Shown here: piece after piece, positions 1-12,190 of the stretch
How the letters are laid out: the number at the start of each line of letters is the position of its first letter
How positions within the stretch are numbered: the stretch's first letter is position 1
Source of the DNA: Nageia nagi
Lineage: Eukaryota; Pinophyta
NCBI GenBank assembly: GCA_050084985.1
Contig: JBITNC010000001.1
Span: 112,282,001-112,346,000, forward strand
Direction of reading: 5' to 3'
DNA: 64,000 bases
Notes under the pieces: model-generated
Told to the model about the DNA's origin: nothing
The model's input: the letters and a program-made list of their open reading frames with translations, nothing else
Database searches by the model: none
Program-made: the position numbers and the translations under genes

Positions 1-610
1 TGAAGCTGTCATGCTATGCCTCATTTAAATTTGTTGACTTATTTGTTCAACAGGTCTGTGATGAAGCTGTCATGCTATGCCAAATTTAAATTTGTTGACT
101 TATTTGTTCCTATATAGATATAGATATAGATATAGATATACAACAGGAGTCGAGTAAGGAAAGTGCTGATAATCAATTTTTCATGTTGGTTTCAAGTGAA
201 TTTAATGAGATTTTACGATTTCATTGGTTGTAATATGTATTGTTTTTTAAGTTTCCTACTATGTTAGGAATAAAATTTGTTTGGTTATTGAACATTATAT
301 TAAATATTATTATATGAATCCGTATCATATTAAATGTAAATATTGTAGATAATCAATAAGTTCTAACGATGCAATGTTCACAAATGGAAATAATTTAGAT
401 AAATTTACATAGTAATTTTCAAGGTCTACTTAATTTTTGAATATGTAATTATACATTTGTTTTTTGTAAATTTATATTAAAAATTATTTCATCTTACATT
501 TTTCTACATTCTAAACATCAGATTTAGTGTAATTTTTTTTTGGAGGGAGTTCAATCTTAAAGTAAATTATTATATGAACTTCCTTCAAGATGTACTTGAT
601 ATGTAATTAT
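1..610 (-). repeat. Block U, copy 1: 5' flank of a B-type dioxygenase relic
   Basis: This block recurs at 13.9, 31.4, 48.1 and 61.0 kb, each time just to the right of a B-type dioxygenase relic, so it is the upstream flank of that minus-strand gene. It starts with a roughly 61-bp tandem duplication around the phrase GAAGCTGTCATGCTATGCC, then an ATAGAT microsatellite (about 112-141), then a common tract. The B relic it belongs to must lie just left of the window. Only the 31.4-kb copy shares the 61-bp duplication, which marks these two units as closest relatives. No coding potential is seen. Confidence 0.8.
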
Positions 611-645
611 AGATAGAAAAGTAAGAGATTTTCCATTGGTAATTA

Positions 646-1270
646 TTATAGGAACCTTTTTCATTCTTTGAATCCAAATGAAGGTATTAAAATAGCTAAA
701 ATTAGAGAGTAAGAGATTTTCCATTGGTAATTAAAGATAGAAAAGTAATAATTAGGGATGAAGAAATGGAGGAAGCCAAAAGTAGGAAGTGACAAAGAAC
801 TAAAGTAAATAATACAAAAAATAAGGAGATAGATCAAGATAGGTCATCAAGAGATGATGAAGAAATAGGAAAAGAATAAGAAATGGAGGTTGATGATGGA
901 AAGACACCTCCCACAAGAAGATATTTTGATAATAGAATGAGGAAGAGAAAAGATATACTTAATGGAAATATAGGGAGCATTTGAAATTGTGTAGTATGAA
1001 TATAGAATATAATTGAGGATATTACCAATAAAACATAGTGCACTATAGAGTAGGGTACTAGTTGTAAGGTCCCATGTGGTACTCAATGATTATTCTTAAT
1101 TAGAATATACAAGGATGTAATACCGAAAATAGGTAGAGGATCATCAAGTACCTCTAAAGGGAAGTTCTTATAGATTTATTATTTATGTAGCAGACAAAGA
1201 TGAAGAAGGATAAGTGGTAGAAGTGGAAAAGAAAATTTAAAGGGGAGTATATTTTTTCAAGAGAGAATTA
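646..1270 (+). repeat. Tail of block X (LINE ORF1-like), copy 1
   Basis: This begins with a phrase meaning roughly 'FHSLNPNEG' and runs through a Lys/Glu-rich stretch. The same tract follows the DUF4283/zinc-knuckle relics at 34.3, 49.4 and 63.8 kb. Here it is joined directly to block U, so V, W and the core of X are deleted. A short partial duplication of the phrase AAGAGATTTTCCATTGG at the junction (about 627-645 and 709-727) suggests a repair-associated join. No open frame survives. Confidence 0.65.
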
Positions 1271-2350
1271 GATGGCCTATCAATGGATCTATTTAGATTA
1301 TGAAACCCACCTACTATAAAAGGTATTCCCTATCCTAAAACATCTAATAAATGTCTTCATACACATAGTATAATAATATTTTTCAACTACATTCTATACA
1401 AAATAACCCATAAAGAATACTCATTTAGTGTATGTACATTTTAAAAATAATATAATTCCATATTTTAAATTATCACTATTTTATACAAGATATTGATGTA
1501 GGAAAAATATAAGAAGGAAAATTAGATATTGCCATAATCATTCTTCTCATTGTTTCACAAAACTAGAATCATGATTATAATTAAATATGTGATATAAGAA
1601 AATAGTATTTAAATAAAACTTAACCTATATGTATTTTTAATTTCTAATCTTATTATTTAATATTTGAAAAGATAGTATTTCTACTTAATAACATATGTGT
1701 TACTATGGAATTTTTAAATAATTGTATTTAATTCCTTTATAGTGCTACTTTTTTATTATTAGATAAATAAAATAATAAAATAATTTGTTACCATTGTTGT
1801 TTGTATGGTGTATCTATATCCAAAGCATTTTTGTCACTTTGGTATTGGAATAAATAAAAAATATATATATTAAATAGATTTTGTATGGTGTATCTATCTC
1901 CAAATGCACCCAGTTTCATTACTCTTTTTTGATTTCTCAAATAATAGTGTACAATTTAGAAAACTTGCTTAATGTTGTTCTCTCCTATTATGCTCCTATA
2001 TGTGTTCATAGTTATGGTGACAAGGTATAAAAAGTTAACATGCTTGGAGTATCTATACTTTTCTTGATGTTGTACATATAAAAATAATAATTAAAAAACT
2101 AAATCCAAAGGGTAGAACCCAAAAAAAAAAATTAATTTAAATACAAAGGTTAAAAACTATTTCATCATGGGCCTACTCTCTAACAAATTTTAAGCTTTGG
2201 ATTTGAAAATGAGCTTTGAAAGCTCAAAGGGGATGACTATGCCCTAATGAAATAATAAATTTTAAAGAATTAAAGTTAGAGATAAAGCAATCAAAAATAA
2301 TTTATTTTGAATTTAACTTTGAATACATTTTGAATTTTTCTCTTACTAAT
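1271..2350. repeat. Block Y, copy 1
   Basis: This non-coding tract aligns by eye with 24,612-25,810 through shared phrases such as GATCTATTTAGATTATGAAA, ATTATCACTATTTTATACAAG and the tract after 'CCTACTCTCTA'. Its first part also follows the X tail at 34.8 and 50.1 kb. No motif or open frame indicates a function. It may be the far end of the same degenerate LINE-like element as block X. Confidence 0.7.
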
Positions 2351-3518
2351 ACCTTAACTAGATAAGGAACATGTGTAGGAAATGAATTATATTTTAATCT
2401 TATATATAGTCTCCTTAGAGAATAATTAATCATCTACATACATGTTATTTTTATCACATATGGTAATATAAATTAAAAAAAAATATTAAAATCCATTGTA
2501 TGTTTAGTATTTATGTGAAATCATATTGTAATATGTATATTTAAAAATATCTATATTTACCTTGAGATAGTTAATATGAAAATTATAGTTAACTAACTAT
2601 TTTAAGAATCATTTTTTTTAAAATCTAATAACACGTTATCATATTATTACTATAATATTTCTATATTATAACATTTTATGGTTGATTACAAGTAGTATTT
2701 TTGTTTTTCTTTATGCATATCTCACTACTCATATCATGGGAAAATGATGAAAACTAAAAAATCTCATATAATTAACATAGTTACTACCTCCTCAAATTGA
2801 TATATTCATCAAAGAATTGATATTTATTTCACATATCTAACATAATAACAAGGTTGTCATTCTTTAATTACTAATATCCCTCCATACAATGCTATTTAAG
2901 GGTGTAAATGAATAATTGATGACATGCTATAATATGAAAAGATTTGAATATATGTTAATAAATTAATTGTAGTTATCCTATTTTTATATGGTCATATAAA
3001 TTATCTTGTTTATTATACTATTATATTGTATAATTTGTTTTTAATAATAATCTATCTTCTATACTACATAGGTAACATTATTGTCATACATTATATTTTT
3101 ATATATTAATTGTACTTCAAAAAATATTACAAATCATATTAATAAATATAAATATGGAGTTTAAATTTATTAAATATAAAAATTTATTACAAAGAGAAGT
3201 AATTTATCAAATGCAATTTTTTCACTTTATGCATACATTATGAAAATTAGTATCTTTTGAGAACTTCATCTCTTCTTCAATAGAAGTTAAATTATGTGTT
3301 ATAAACATCATCGATAAGTAAAACTAAAATATTTGAATATCTTGATTGAAAACTTTTATTTATTAAGAATTGTATTAAGAGATTATATGTATTTTAAAAT
3401 TCATTAATTTAAATTTAAATCTTATTGGACATATTTTGATAGGTTATTCTATTCTAACTACAAAATATTCATCAAAGCATTCTAAAAGTATATATATCCA
3501 CAAAAACATTATATCAAC
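2351..3518. other. AT-rich stretch without recognised features
   Basis: I see no conserved coding frame, RNA gene or structured repeat here. The right end, from about 3,430, would contain intron 2 of the adjacent A-type dioxygenase relic. The phrase CAAAAACATTATATCAAC is shared with the intron of the copy near 36.6 kb. Exon 3 of this copy is absent. Confidence 0.5.
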
Positions 3519-4121
3519 CTTAAGGCAATCGGCAATATTGATAACAAATGACTCCGGTTGCGGCTTCACGTCCAACCACTTTCCTTGGTTGGATCGAATA
3601 TGGAGGCCGCCTTTATTACCTGTATGAGCAATGAAAGCCTCGTCCTCTATTGATTTTCCGTCGGAAGTGTAGTGATTGATACGTAATGTATACGTGCAGT
3701 TCTGGAAATGGGATTCGTAGAAATGCTCGAAGTCCAAATCGAGGCTTGCAATGATTGTTTTAGTGATAGTTAGCACGAGATCTGCCATGAGGGGCATATA
3801 TGCTCCAATGGCTTTGCTGAAAACGGACAGGATGACTGGATTAGTTTTCAACTTGTATAATAAGGGCATTATATGAGCACAGGAAAACGACATACCAGAA
3901 GAATGGATTTCCGTCTTGTGGCCATATTTTGCGAGACATTTTAACTACTGATTCTGAATGACTTAGATTAAGGATTGTGAAACTCTCATTGCCATTCTCA
4001 CTGGCAAAGCTATCCAAACTTTGTTTGGCCTCGGCGGGCATGGCACATAGTTGTTGGACGGCTGATTCTACGTCTTGAAGAAGAGTTTGTAGAATTCCAT
4101 GGTTGACAACTCTAAATTTAT
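3519..4121 (-). pseudogene. 2OG-Fe(II) dioxygenase relic A1 (exons 1 part and 2)
   Basis: This is a relic of a plant soluble 2-oxoglutarate/Fe(II)-dependent dioxygenase of the DOXC type, enzymes that hydroxylate or desaturate small molecules. Exon 1 (4121 to 3896) reads FRVVNHGILQTLLQDVES, the hallmark of the N-terminal DIOX_N domain, and ends in KIWPQDGNPFF before a GT splice donor. A 79-bp intron ends in TTTTCAG. Exon 2 (3816 to 3519) encodes the start of the catalytic jelly-roll: LRINHYTSDGKS, then AHTG directly followed by GGLHIRSNQGKW and SFVINIADCLK. About a dozen residues are missing at AHT..GGL, including the Asp of the HxD iron triad. The first ~30 codons and exon 3 (distal His and 2OG-binding Arg) are missing. 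Subfamily is uncertain (AOP/GA-oxidase-like). Confidence 0.88.
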
Positions 4122-4209
4122 CAAACCATTGTCTTTATTTCAAGAAGAATAACAATGGAAACTATGTTATGAGTTTGTAGAATTCCATGGTTGACAACTC
4201 TAAATTTAT
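4083..4209. repeat. 39-bp direct repeat with 49-bp spacer at broken 5' end of A1
   Basis: The same 39 bases occur at 4083-4121 and 4171-4209, beginning GAGTTTGTAGAATTCCATGG. They encode the RVVNHGIL segment of exon 1. The second copy joins directly to the gene's 5' flank, so exon-1 material upstream of this segment, still present at 36.9-37.0 kb, was lost. This looks like a template-switch scar at a deletion. Confidence 0.85.
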
Positions 4210-4969
4210 GTTGAAGTTATGTCCCTATAATTCATAGGAATTTATTATGATGCAAATTTTTATGCACATGTTTAATAGACGGCAAAACATTCCGTCTCCA
4301 TACAAATCACACCTCTTTAATTAGTCAATAAACCCCAAAAGTCTTTTAAGCATGTGTATCTCGAGAAATGCGAGTTTTTATGTTGAAGTTGTCTTCTTTA
4401 TTTGTCTTATGGACATACCTAACAATCTCACACTATTCCATCTCCATACTAATCACACCGCCTTAAATATTTAATAAACTCCACCATTCACAAGATTCCA
4501 TCTTTACACACATCACACCTCTTTAATTATTTAATATACCACTCTTTTGATAGATGTAATGTCAAAATATTTGTTTTAAGTCTTATATATATATTTTAAT
4601 TAATTAGTGACTATTTTATATGTAATTATTTTTTTAAATAAATTCATAGGGCACGATTCCTACCTCATCTACACCTACCATAATTCAATAGAATTTTACA
4701 TATCATGCATTTGCGGGAGAGAGATTTGAACCTCAAGCCTCCTTTTTTTTAATTAAGAGTTTTAACAACCTACTTTCTCACCAACTCCCCTCACAACTAC
4801 TAGTAGTAATAAATCATAATATACTTGATTTTAGATAGCATGCATATAATGGGGAGATATTTGATCCTAGGTAGTCCCTTTTTCCAATTGAGAGATTGTA
4901 ATATTTTATATGTAATATTGAAAATTGGATGAGGTACATTTATTTTTTACAAGTTGGTAGTAATGTGTA
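4210..4969 (-). repeat. 5' flank of A-type dioxygenase, copy 1
   Basis: This tract aligns with 37,240-37,905 and lies on the upstream side of the minus-strand A relic in both places. Shared phrases include TGTTGAAGTTAT, TTTATGCACATGTTTAATAG and CATAATATACTTGATTTTAG. It would have held the promoter of gene A, but I cannot point to a specific element. No open frame is seen. Confidence 0.7.
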
Positions 4970-7435
4970 CAAGAGAAGTGTATTGGTTTAGATGAATAAT
5001 TAAATAATAATATATCTTGTTATTAGAATAAATAAAATTATATATGATCATATATTTAAAGTTACATTCAATGGTAAATTCATTTTGTATTCATTTCAAT
5101 CTTATGGATAATTAGGTTTTGCACTTCTTTGTGCAAAGAAAACATGAAAGGGATTAATAAATAAACTAATCAATATAACAATCACTTGTTATAACAAGAT
5201 TACATTTTTATTTCATTTCATTCAATAGTTTTTACACATAAAAATTCAATTTACCATTTTACACATAAAAGATATTACCATCCAATTTAGCAATTCAATT
5301 TATTGATAAAAACAATGAGGTGTTGTTATTTTAATTTCATGTGCTTTATTAATAAGAATTCAAATAAATTTTAACAAATATTTAAATAAAAATATTATGA
5401 AATTTTAAAGTATAATTTTATTTTTGATGAAGAAGATATAAGTTACATGATTAGTAATAGTTTATATACATAATTAATGTCACCATCCAATCTAACAACT
5501 CAATTTCAATTAATAAAAATAAACACCTTTTGTCAAAGTTTTTTCATTTGCTTTAATGATAAGCATTGAAATAAATTTTAAATAAGATTTCTATAAAATA
5601 TTATGAAATTTTCAAATATATATCGATATTTATCAAGAACATATAACTTACATAATAAGAAATTATTTTTATGTATAAACTTGATATTACCATCCAATCC
5701 AACAATTCAATTTATTCATAAAATGAAACATGTAGTTTTTTCTTATATAACTCAACCAAAAAAGTTTTGAATTTCAAAAATTTGAATTAAATATTGTTAA
5801 ATATATTATGAATGTATCATGTATAAAAGTTTTGGCCTAAGAGCATTTATTTAATTACAATATTATAAGACACTTATTTTAAGTGTTTAATATTTATGAG
5901 CCAAGGTTGTTGCAAGATATTTGTTATTATGAAATTATATTTTACCATAAATAAAAAAAGTAGCATTTCCTATAATTTTTATTTGGCACACCTTCCACAA
6001 TAAACATGCAATATAAAACTAAATTTTGCTATATTCCAAGAAAACAATTGATGACCTTTTTTGTTAGATCTGTAACTTTGACAAGAAATAAGTCCAATAT
6101 GCAATTTTATTCTAAATCTTTGATATTTTACTAAACATATAGCATATGTTTCCATATTTATAAGTTTATCCAACACCAATTGCAAGCTATTTCTAGGAAC
6201 ATAATAGTCTATTTCAGAAAAGCATAGACTTTGTGTGTGGGAAGGAACTTCAAATAATGATGTTTGTAATGGTGTTGAGTAGGAAAGGATTGGAATACAA
6301 GTGCATAGGTGGCATAAACAAGAATTTTTATATTTTTAGTTGCCTTCTTGTATTGATACCACCATTGTTCCTAGGATAATATATATGTTACTAGTGGCTT
6401 TGATGGAATTGTCTATCTCATTTTCATAGGATTTCTAGCTCCATAACATGAATGTACAAGACCTTTTAAAATTATTTCCAATGTTTATGATATATTTTGT
6501 AGACAAAATATTCTATATGGGATACAAATACATTATTTTAACATTTTTAATTCATTACAACATATCAATAGCTTATGCTCGCTAGTAAGCCATGAAAACT
6601 TTATGAACAACATGATAGATAGTTTCATTTTAAATAGTAAAAGAAAAATATCATACATTTTAAAAGTAATCACTCATTCTCAAACTAAATATATCTATCA
6701 CATGTATATAATTAAAATTTATGATGATACATCTAATCATTTATGAAGTCTAGGATATTTAGTAAATAAAAGATGAGATTGAATGTTTGAGATATACCAT
6801 AATAGATAGTAAAAGGTATACAACAACTAACGAATATAATTTTAACTAAGGGACACCATGAAATAAAAATAAAATAAAAAATTTGTACATACAAAATGAA
6901 AAATTATCATATGGTATGAGTAGATTAGATGGAAATTCTTAGTGAATTTGACATTAAAAAAATACCTTTATACATAAAAGAGACCTTTACCTATTGCCCC
7001 TCACCTAAAAATTATTTTTCTTGATTCCTAAAAATAGAAATATGTCACTCCTCCAAACCCTAAAAAATACTACTTTATCTTGTCAATTGTTGCTGATGTG
7101 CCTCCCTACCTTTTCAACCTCTCCTAAGCACAAAGGGACATGAAGAAGTAGAGACCCAATTCCCCTCCATCGAACACATTTGTTTTGGGTTCTTTTAAAA
7201 CCGCTACTATCAATTCTCTTATTATCAAAAATCAAATTAATTTTGAAATTCAAAAGCTTGCTACTATCCCTTAAATTTGAAATACTATTCATGTCAAGAA
7301 GATTTAAAATAATATCTCATATATTTCACATTTATTTTACTATATGATTTATCTTTATCATGTAATATCTCTTTTTATAATTATATTTTTCCTTGGTAGG
7401 TATAGCACACATAGCCATAATCACTTATCGATGAA
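4970..7435. repeat. Block D, copy 1: intergenic tract between A and B
   Basis: This 2.4-kb AT-rich block recurs most completely at 37,905-40,430, and in parts at 26.4-26.7 with 29.1-30.4, at 50.3-51.8, and at 52.4-53.4 with 59.3-59.6 kb. It always lies on the 3' side of a B-type relic, whose degenerate 3' UTR probably forms its right end. Recurrent phrases include AAGATATTACCATCCAATT, GGAACTTCAAATAA and TTATGCTCGCTAGTAAGC. I find no protein-coding frame, tRNA or other RNA gene in it. Confidence 0.8.
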
Positions 7436-7475
7436 GCTACATAATCTGCACACCTACATATCTCTCAATGAAAGT
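7436..7475 (-). pseudogene. Dioxygenase relic B1, C-terminal scrap left of copia-1
   Basis: The minus strand reads TFIERYVGV, the last residues of the B-type dioxygenase (compare SFIVIYAGV-stop at 30.4 kb and TFIKRYIGV-stop at 40.43 kb). The normal TAG has become CAG. The rest of exon 3 up to the copia insertion point is lost together with the left part of the copia 5' LTR. A short duplicated phrase (ACACCTACATATCT) at 7450-7503 marks the damaged junction. Confidence 0.7.
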
Positions 7476-7515
7476 GGTATATCTGTACACCTACATATCT
7501 ATAGACTTGCATATC

Positions 7516-7972
7516 TCTAAATTACTAACATTAATTTCTAAATATTGACATTAATTTATGTACAAGAATGGTTGAAATTTAATCATCCTTCTAAAAGCAT
7601 TTAAAAGTTTTTAGATATCATGCAAACAAAAAGGGTATGAAAGGGCATGGGCTTCTTCTACCTTCTCTAGAATGGATAACTAAATACATGCATGGAGCCC
7701 ACATTACATTTAATTTTATTTTTGACCAAGTTGCATGCATATGATTTTTTATCTTAATATAAATACAGATAGCCTATGCATAAAGAATAAGTTAAGGAAG
7801 AGACATGTATATTTTTTTGTTTAGCTCTAAGAGAGCCTTGCATTATTTTTAGCTTCTCTGCAATATAAAAAATATTTTGGTCTACAATTTTTCTTACTAT
7901 TTATTCTACTTGTGATCAACCTTATTATATTCTAGCTACAAATTATTATTTATTTTTCTTCAAAATCTTTAA
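7516..7972 (+). repeat. copia-1 5' LTR, left-truncated
   Basis: This matches the right half of the intact LTR at 40,539-41,351, starting at the phrase ACTAACATTAATTTCTAAAT. About 400 bp of the left (U3) part are missing, including the tandem subrepeats present in the other LTRs. The primer-binding site follows at once. Confidence 0.8.
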
Positions 7973-8004
7973 TTGGTATTAAATCAAGAGATTTATTGGG
8001 TTAA

Positions 8005-11000
8005 ATGGATTCAAAGCCATGAAATTCACTACAATTGCATATTCTCATTTTCAATGGAGAACCTTACAAGTATTGGATCATATTGATAAGGAAATTTCTT
8101 GTCTCTTAATACCTATGGATATTTGTTTCCCAAGGTTTTATAGACTCAGATAAAATCACCCTTGTAACGCTAACTATAGATGAGAAGAAAGAAGTGTTGG
8201 AGAACCATAAGAAGAATGTTAAGGCATTATTTGTCATCTAATCTAGCATAGATGTGTCCATATTTCCCAAAATTATAGAGTGTAAGACTTCAAAGGAAGC
8301 ATGGGAGATCTTAGATACTGTATACAAAGGATTAGCCAAGGTTTGAGTGGAAAAGCTCTGATTGTTAAGGAAGAGTTCAAATCTCTACATATGAGAGAAG
8401 GAGAGAAAATAAGTGTCTCCTTTTCCAAGATCTAGGATCTTGTAAATGCCCTTCATTCATACAGTGAAGAGATGATAGACACCAAAATTATGGAAAAGAT
8501 ACTCCAAAGATTGTGTAAAAGGTTTAATCCCATTACCACTACCATTAAGAAGCAAAGGACCTATCCCAACTCATGCTTGCATCGTTGCATGGTAGTCTAA
8601 CTACCTATGAATATAAAATCAACTATAGATTTGACTCTTTGTACCAAGCTTTCCAAACATAGTTGAAAATGAAGGGCCAAGAGCCCTCTTTCTCAACTCT
8701 TATTTCCTTTTCTCCATCCTCTCATGGAAGAGGTGGATTATCACATGGAAGAAGAAGTAACAAAGGTTTAGGTAGAGGAAGAAAAGGTTATGGAAGAGGT
8801 TGTTCTTATGGAAGATCACAAGATAACACCCCTACATATTATGACTTTTGTAATAAATATGGTCACATAGAATCATATTGCTAGAAGAATCCCAAGCTCA
8901 AAGATCAGTATGTTGAAGATAAGGCTAAGATCAACATGTTCCCCACTTGTAAGAGTTTCCAAGATGAAGAAGAATATTTATGGTACTTGGATAGTGAATG
9001 CTCTAACCAGATGATTGAAAATAAAGCCATATTTCTTAATATTGATACCAATGTCATATGCCAGGTCATCTTTGGTGATAACAAAAGTGCCAACATCCAT
9101 AGTAGAGGTACTGTTCACTTTATGTCTAAAGCTAGTAATATATTTTACATGCATAATTGTATGTTTGTTCCTAGCCTTAAGCATAATATCTTAAGTACTG
9201 ATTAGCTTAGTATAAAAGGATATACAACCACCTCCAAAAGGAAAGGGTGCATCATAGTAAATGAGGCTATTAACCAGCTTATAGCCACCATCCATATGAT
9301 TAAAAATAGGATTTATATGCTCAATATGACACCTAGAGTAAGTTGCTTAAAAGTATCTATTGATTATGCCTACTTATGGTATAGGAGATTTGGTCATTTA
9401 AATTTCCACTCATTAAACGGTCTGCAAAAATTGGTGAGAATCTATCCTACCATCTTCCATACACCTAGTGAGGTCGATGAAATTTTCATTGCAAAAAGCA
9501 ACATAGAGTGAAATTTTCAAAGTACCAATACAGGGCCAAGTACCCTCTTTAGCTAGTGCATGCAGACCTATGTGGAACAATGGAAACTCCTAGATAATGT
9601 AGTAAGTCAAAATATATGCTTATCTTTACTGATGAATTTTCTAGGATGAGCTAGTTTTATCTATTACAAAACAAATGTGACTCTTTTGAGGGTTTTGTTA
9701 AATTTAAATCTCTTATTGATAAATAATTTGGCTTTTTTATTAAAAAGTTTAGAATTGATAGAGGAGAATAATTCATTTCAAATGAATTTAATAACTTCTA
9801 TCATCAGCATGGTATTGTTAGGAAATATACAACTACCTACACTCCATACCAGAATGGAGTAGCTAAAAGGAAAAATCAAACAATTATTGAGATGGCTAGA
9901 TGCATGATGAAAGAAAATGGGCTTCCCACTACTTTTTGGGGTGAAGCAATGCATACTACTATTTATATTTTAAATAGGTGTCCCACTCAAGTTCTAAATG
10001 ATACCTCCCTTACAAAGCTTGGTTTGGTGTAAAACTAAATATTTCTCATCTCTAGATATTTGGCTCAACTTATTTCATGCATATACCGAAAGAAAATAGG
10101 AAGAATCTTGATGAGAAATCCACCAAATGCATTTTAGTGGGATACTCTAAAGAAAATAGAGATGTAATTTTTGAAAAAGGGGGCCTAACCAATAAAGAAA
10201 ATGGTGCTAAAGACACCACTATTACATTCCAACTTGATGAAGATTATAAACCTTCTCACACTACTGCACCTCCTCCTCTTCAACCTTCATCACCATATTC
10301 ACTAGCCACCAACTCACCATAGAAGGCACAACAAAACTAGTCTCCTATTGTTCATACTCCACCAACCAAAAATAAGTAGACAAGTGATTGCTATCATCCT
10401 CCATCATTGATGGTAGATAAAGAGCTCAATATAAGAATGACCTGATTAGAAACTACAGCTAGAAATCAAGATATCAATATCTCTTATACATTAATATCTT
10501 CATTTCTTGAATCTTTCTCATATAATGAAGTTGTTGCTAATTAGGATTGGAAAAAAGCCATGGAGGATGATATTGAGTAAATCTAGAAGAAGGACATCTA
10601 GAAGCTTATACCTACTCCTAAAGATAAGAGGGTAATTGGTGTCAAGTGGATTTATAAATTGAAGCATAATCCTCATGAGAGTATTGCAAAGCACTAATCC
10701 CATCTAGTTGCTAAAGGATATGCTTAGAAGGAATGGTTATATTATGATAAGATTTTTGCCTCGATGGCCTGACTAGAAACTATGAGGTCTTTGATTATGC
10801 TTGTCCATCATTTTGAGTTGATAGTTTATCAAATTGATGTCAAATTTGCTTTTCGTAATGGATATTTAAAGGAGGTTATTTATTTTAAGTAGCCTAAAGG
10901 ATTTATTATTGCTAATCAAGAAGATAGAATGTATAAACTAAAAAGGCTCTATATGGCCTTAAACAAGCACCCTGGGCATGGTATGCCAAGATTAATTATT

Positions 11001-12035
11001 ACCTTTAAAAAAATAGTCATCAAAGATGCTCTATAGAAAGAACATTATACACAAAAATTGAAGGTAGCAAATTCTTTATTTTATACTTGTATATTTATTT
11101 TATCATTTTTATTAGCATCTTTAATGCTATGATAGATCAATTTGATGATCCTATGATCAATGAATTTGAGATGAGTGATCTTAAAGAGATGAATTATTTT
11201 CTTGGTATACAAGTCAAATAATCCTCTAGTGACATTCTGATCACTTAGTCTAAATATGAGGAAGATCTATTGGCCCACTTTAATATGAAAAATTGTAGTC
11301 TTATCGATACACTAACCATTTTTGGAGATAAGCTATTAAAGAAGTAATCCTCTCCACATGTTGATGAAACTATGTATCGATCCTTAATAGGTAACCTTAT
11401 GTATCTCAATATGTTATCAATCAAAACATCATGTTTGTTATCTGTAGAGTAGCCTAATTCATGTATTCACCACATCAAATGTATTGGATTGTATCCAAGC
11501 GTATCTTGTGCTATGTGAGTGGCACACATCAATATGGGCTCTAGTATAAATTCTCAGACCAAGAAATTTCATAGGTCTATATAGATGCTAATTGGACTGA
11601 ATGTCTTGATGATGAAAAGAGCACTTTAGGGTATGGATTATTATTTGGAGAATCTTTGGTCTCATGGAGCAATAAGAAATAATCCACTATTACACATTTA
11701 TCAGCTAAAACTAAGTGTCTTGTTGCATCCATCACTTCTACACAAGCGATTTGGATTCTTATATGTTTGAAGATTTGGGAATGCATATTAAGCTCCCCAT
11801 TTCCATGAACTATGATAATATCAACATAATTTCCATGACAAAGAGCCTCGTGTTTCATAAGAGGAGAAAACATAGTGATATACAACATCATTTTATAAGA
11901 GATCTAGTTAAATATGGCTTTATCTAGTTTCATCACTATCTAACTAATGCTCAAATTACAAACATCTTTACAAAGCCATTACCCATGGATCATTTTTCCT
12001 ACCTTCAAAGCCATATTGGATTCTAGACCTTAAAT
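8005..12035 (+). pseudogene. copia-1 gag-pol polyprotein relic
   Basis: The order is that of Ty1/copia. It begins with gag (about 8005-8680, UBN2-like; LLRKSSNLYM in one frame). A Gly/Arg-rich stretch and zinc knuckle CNKYGHIESYC (about 8,840-8,880) follow, the first Cys being lost. The protease reads YLDSECSN near 8,985 where D-S-G is expected. The GAG-pre-integrase region reads LWYRRFGHLNFHSL (9,375). In the integrase core the first Asp survives in HADLCGTME (9,560), but the catalytic Glu is Lys in NGVAKRKNQ (9,855). Reverse transcriptase follows (10,700-11,220); the YVDD box is destroyed. RNase H ends near 11,990. Stops and frameshifts occur throughout. Confidence 0.88.
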
Positions 12036-12190
12036 ATTTAAGAGGTAATTATTGGAAAACCATGACTAGAAAAGGGTACTCACTGGACTTTATATATATT
12101 GCATATATATTTTACTTTGTTTTCTTTGTATTTGTATTTTTGGCTAACAGAGAAAATGATCTGCTTTTATCATGAAGATTAAGGGGTAAT

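Noticed and set aside
834-1086. Serine/leucine-rich minus-strand open frames
   Set aside because: They are the reverse of the purine-rich Lys/Glu tail of block X, which gives long chance frames on the opposite strand; the same shadow recurs at 34.3, 49.6 and 63.8 kb.
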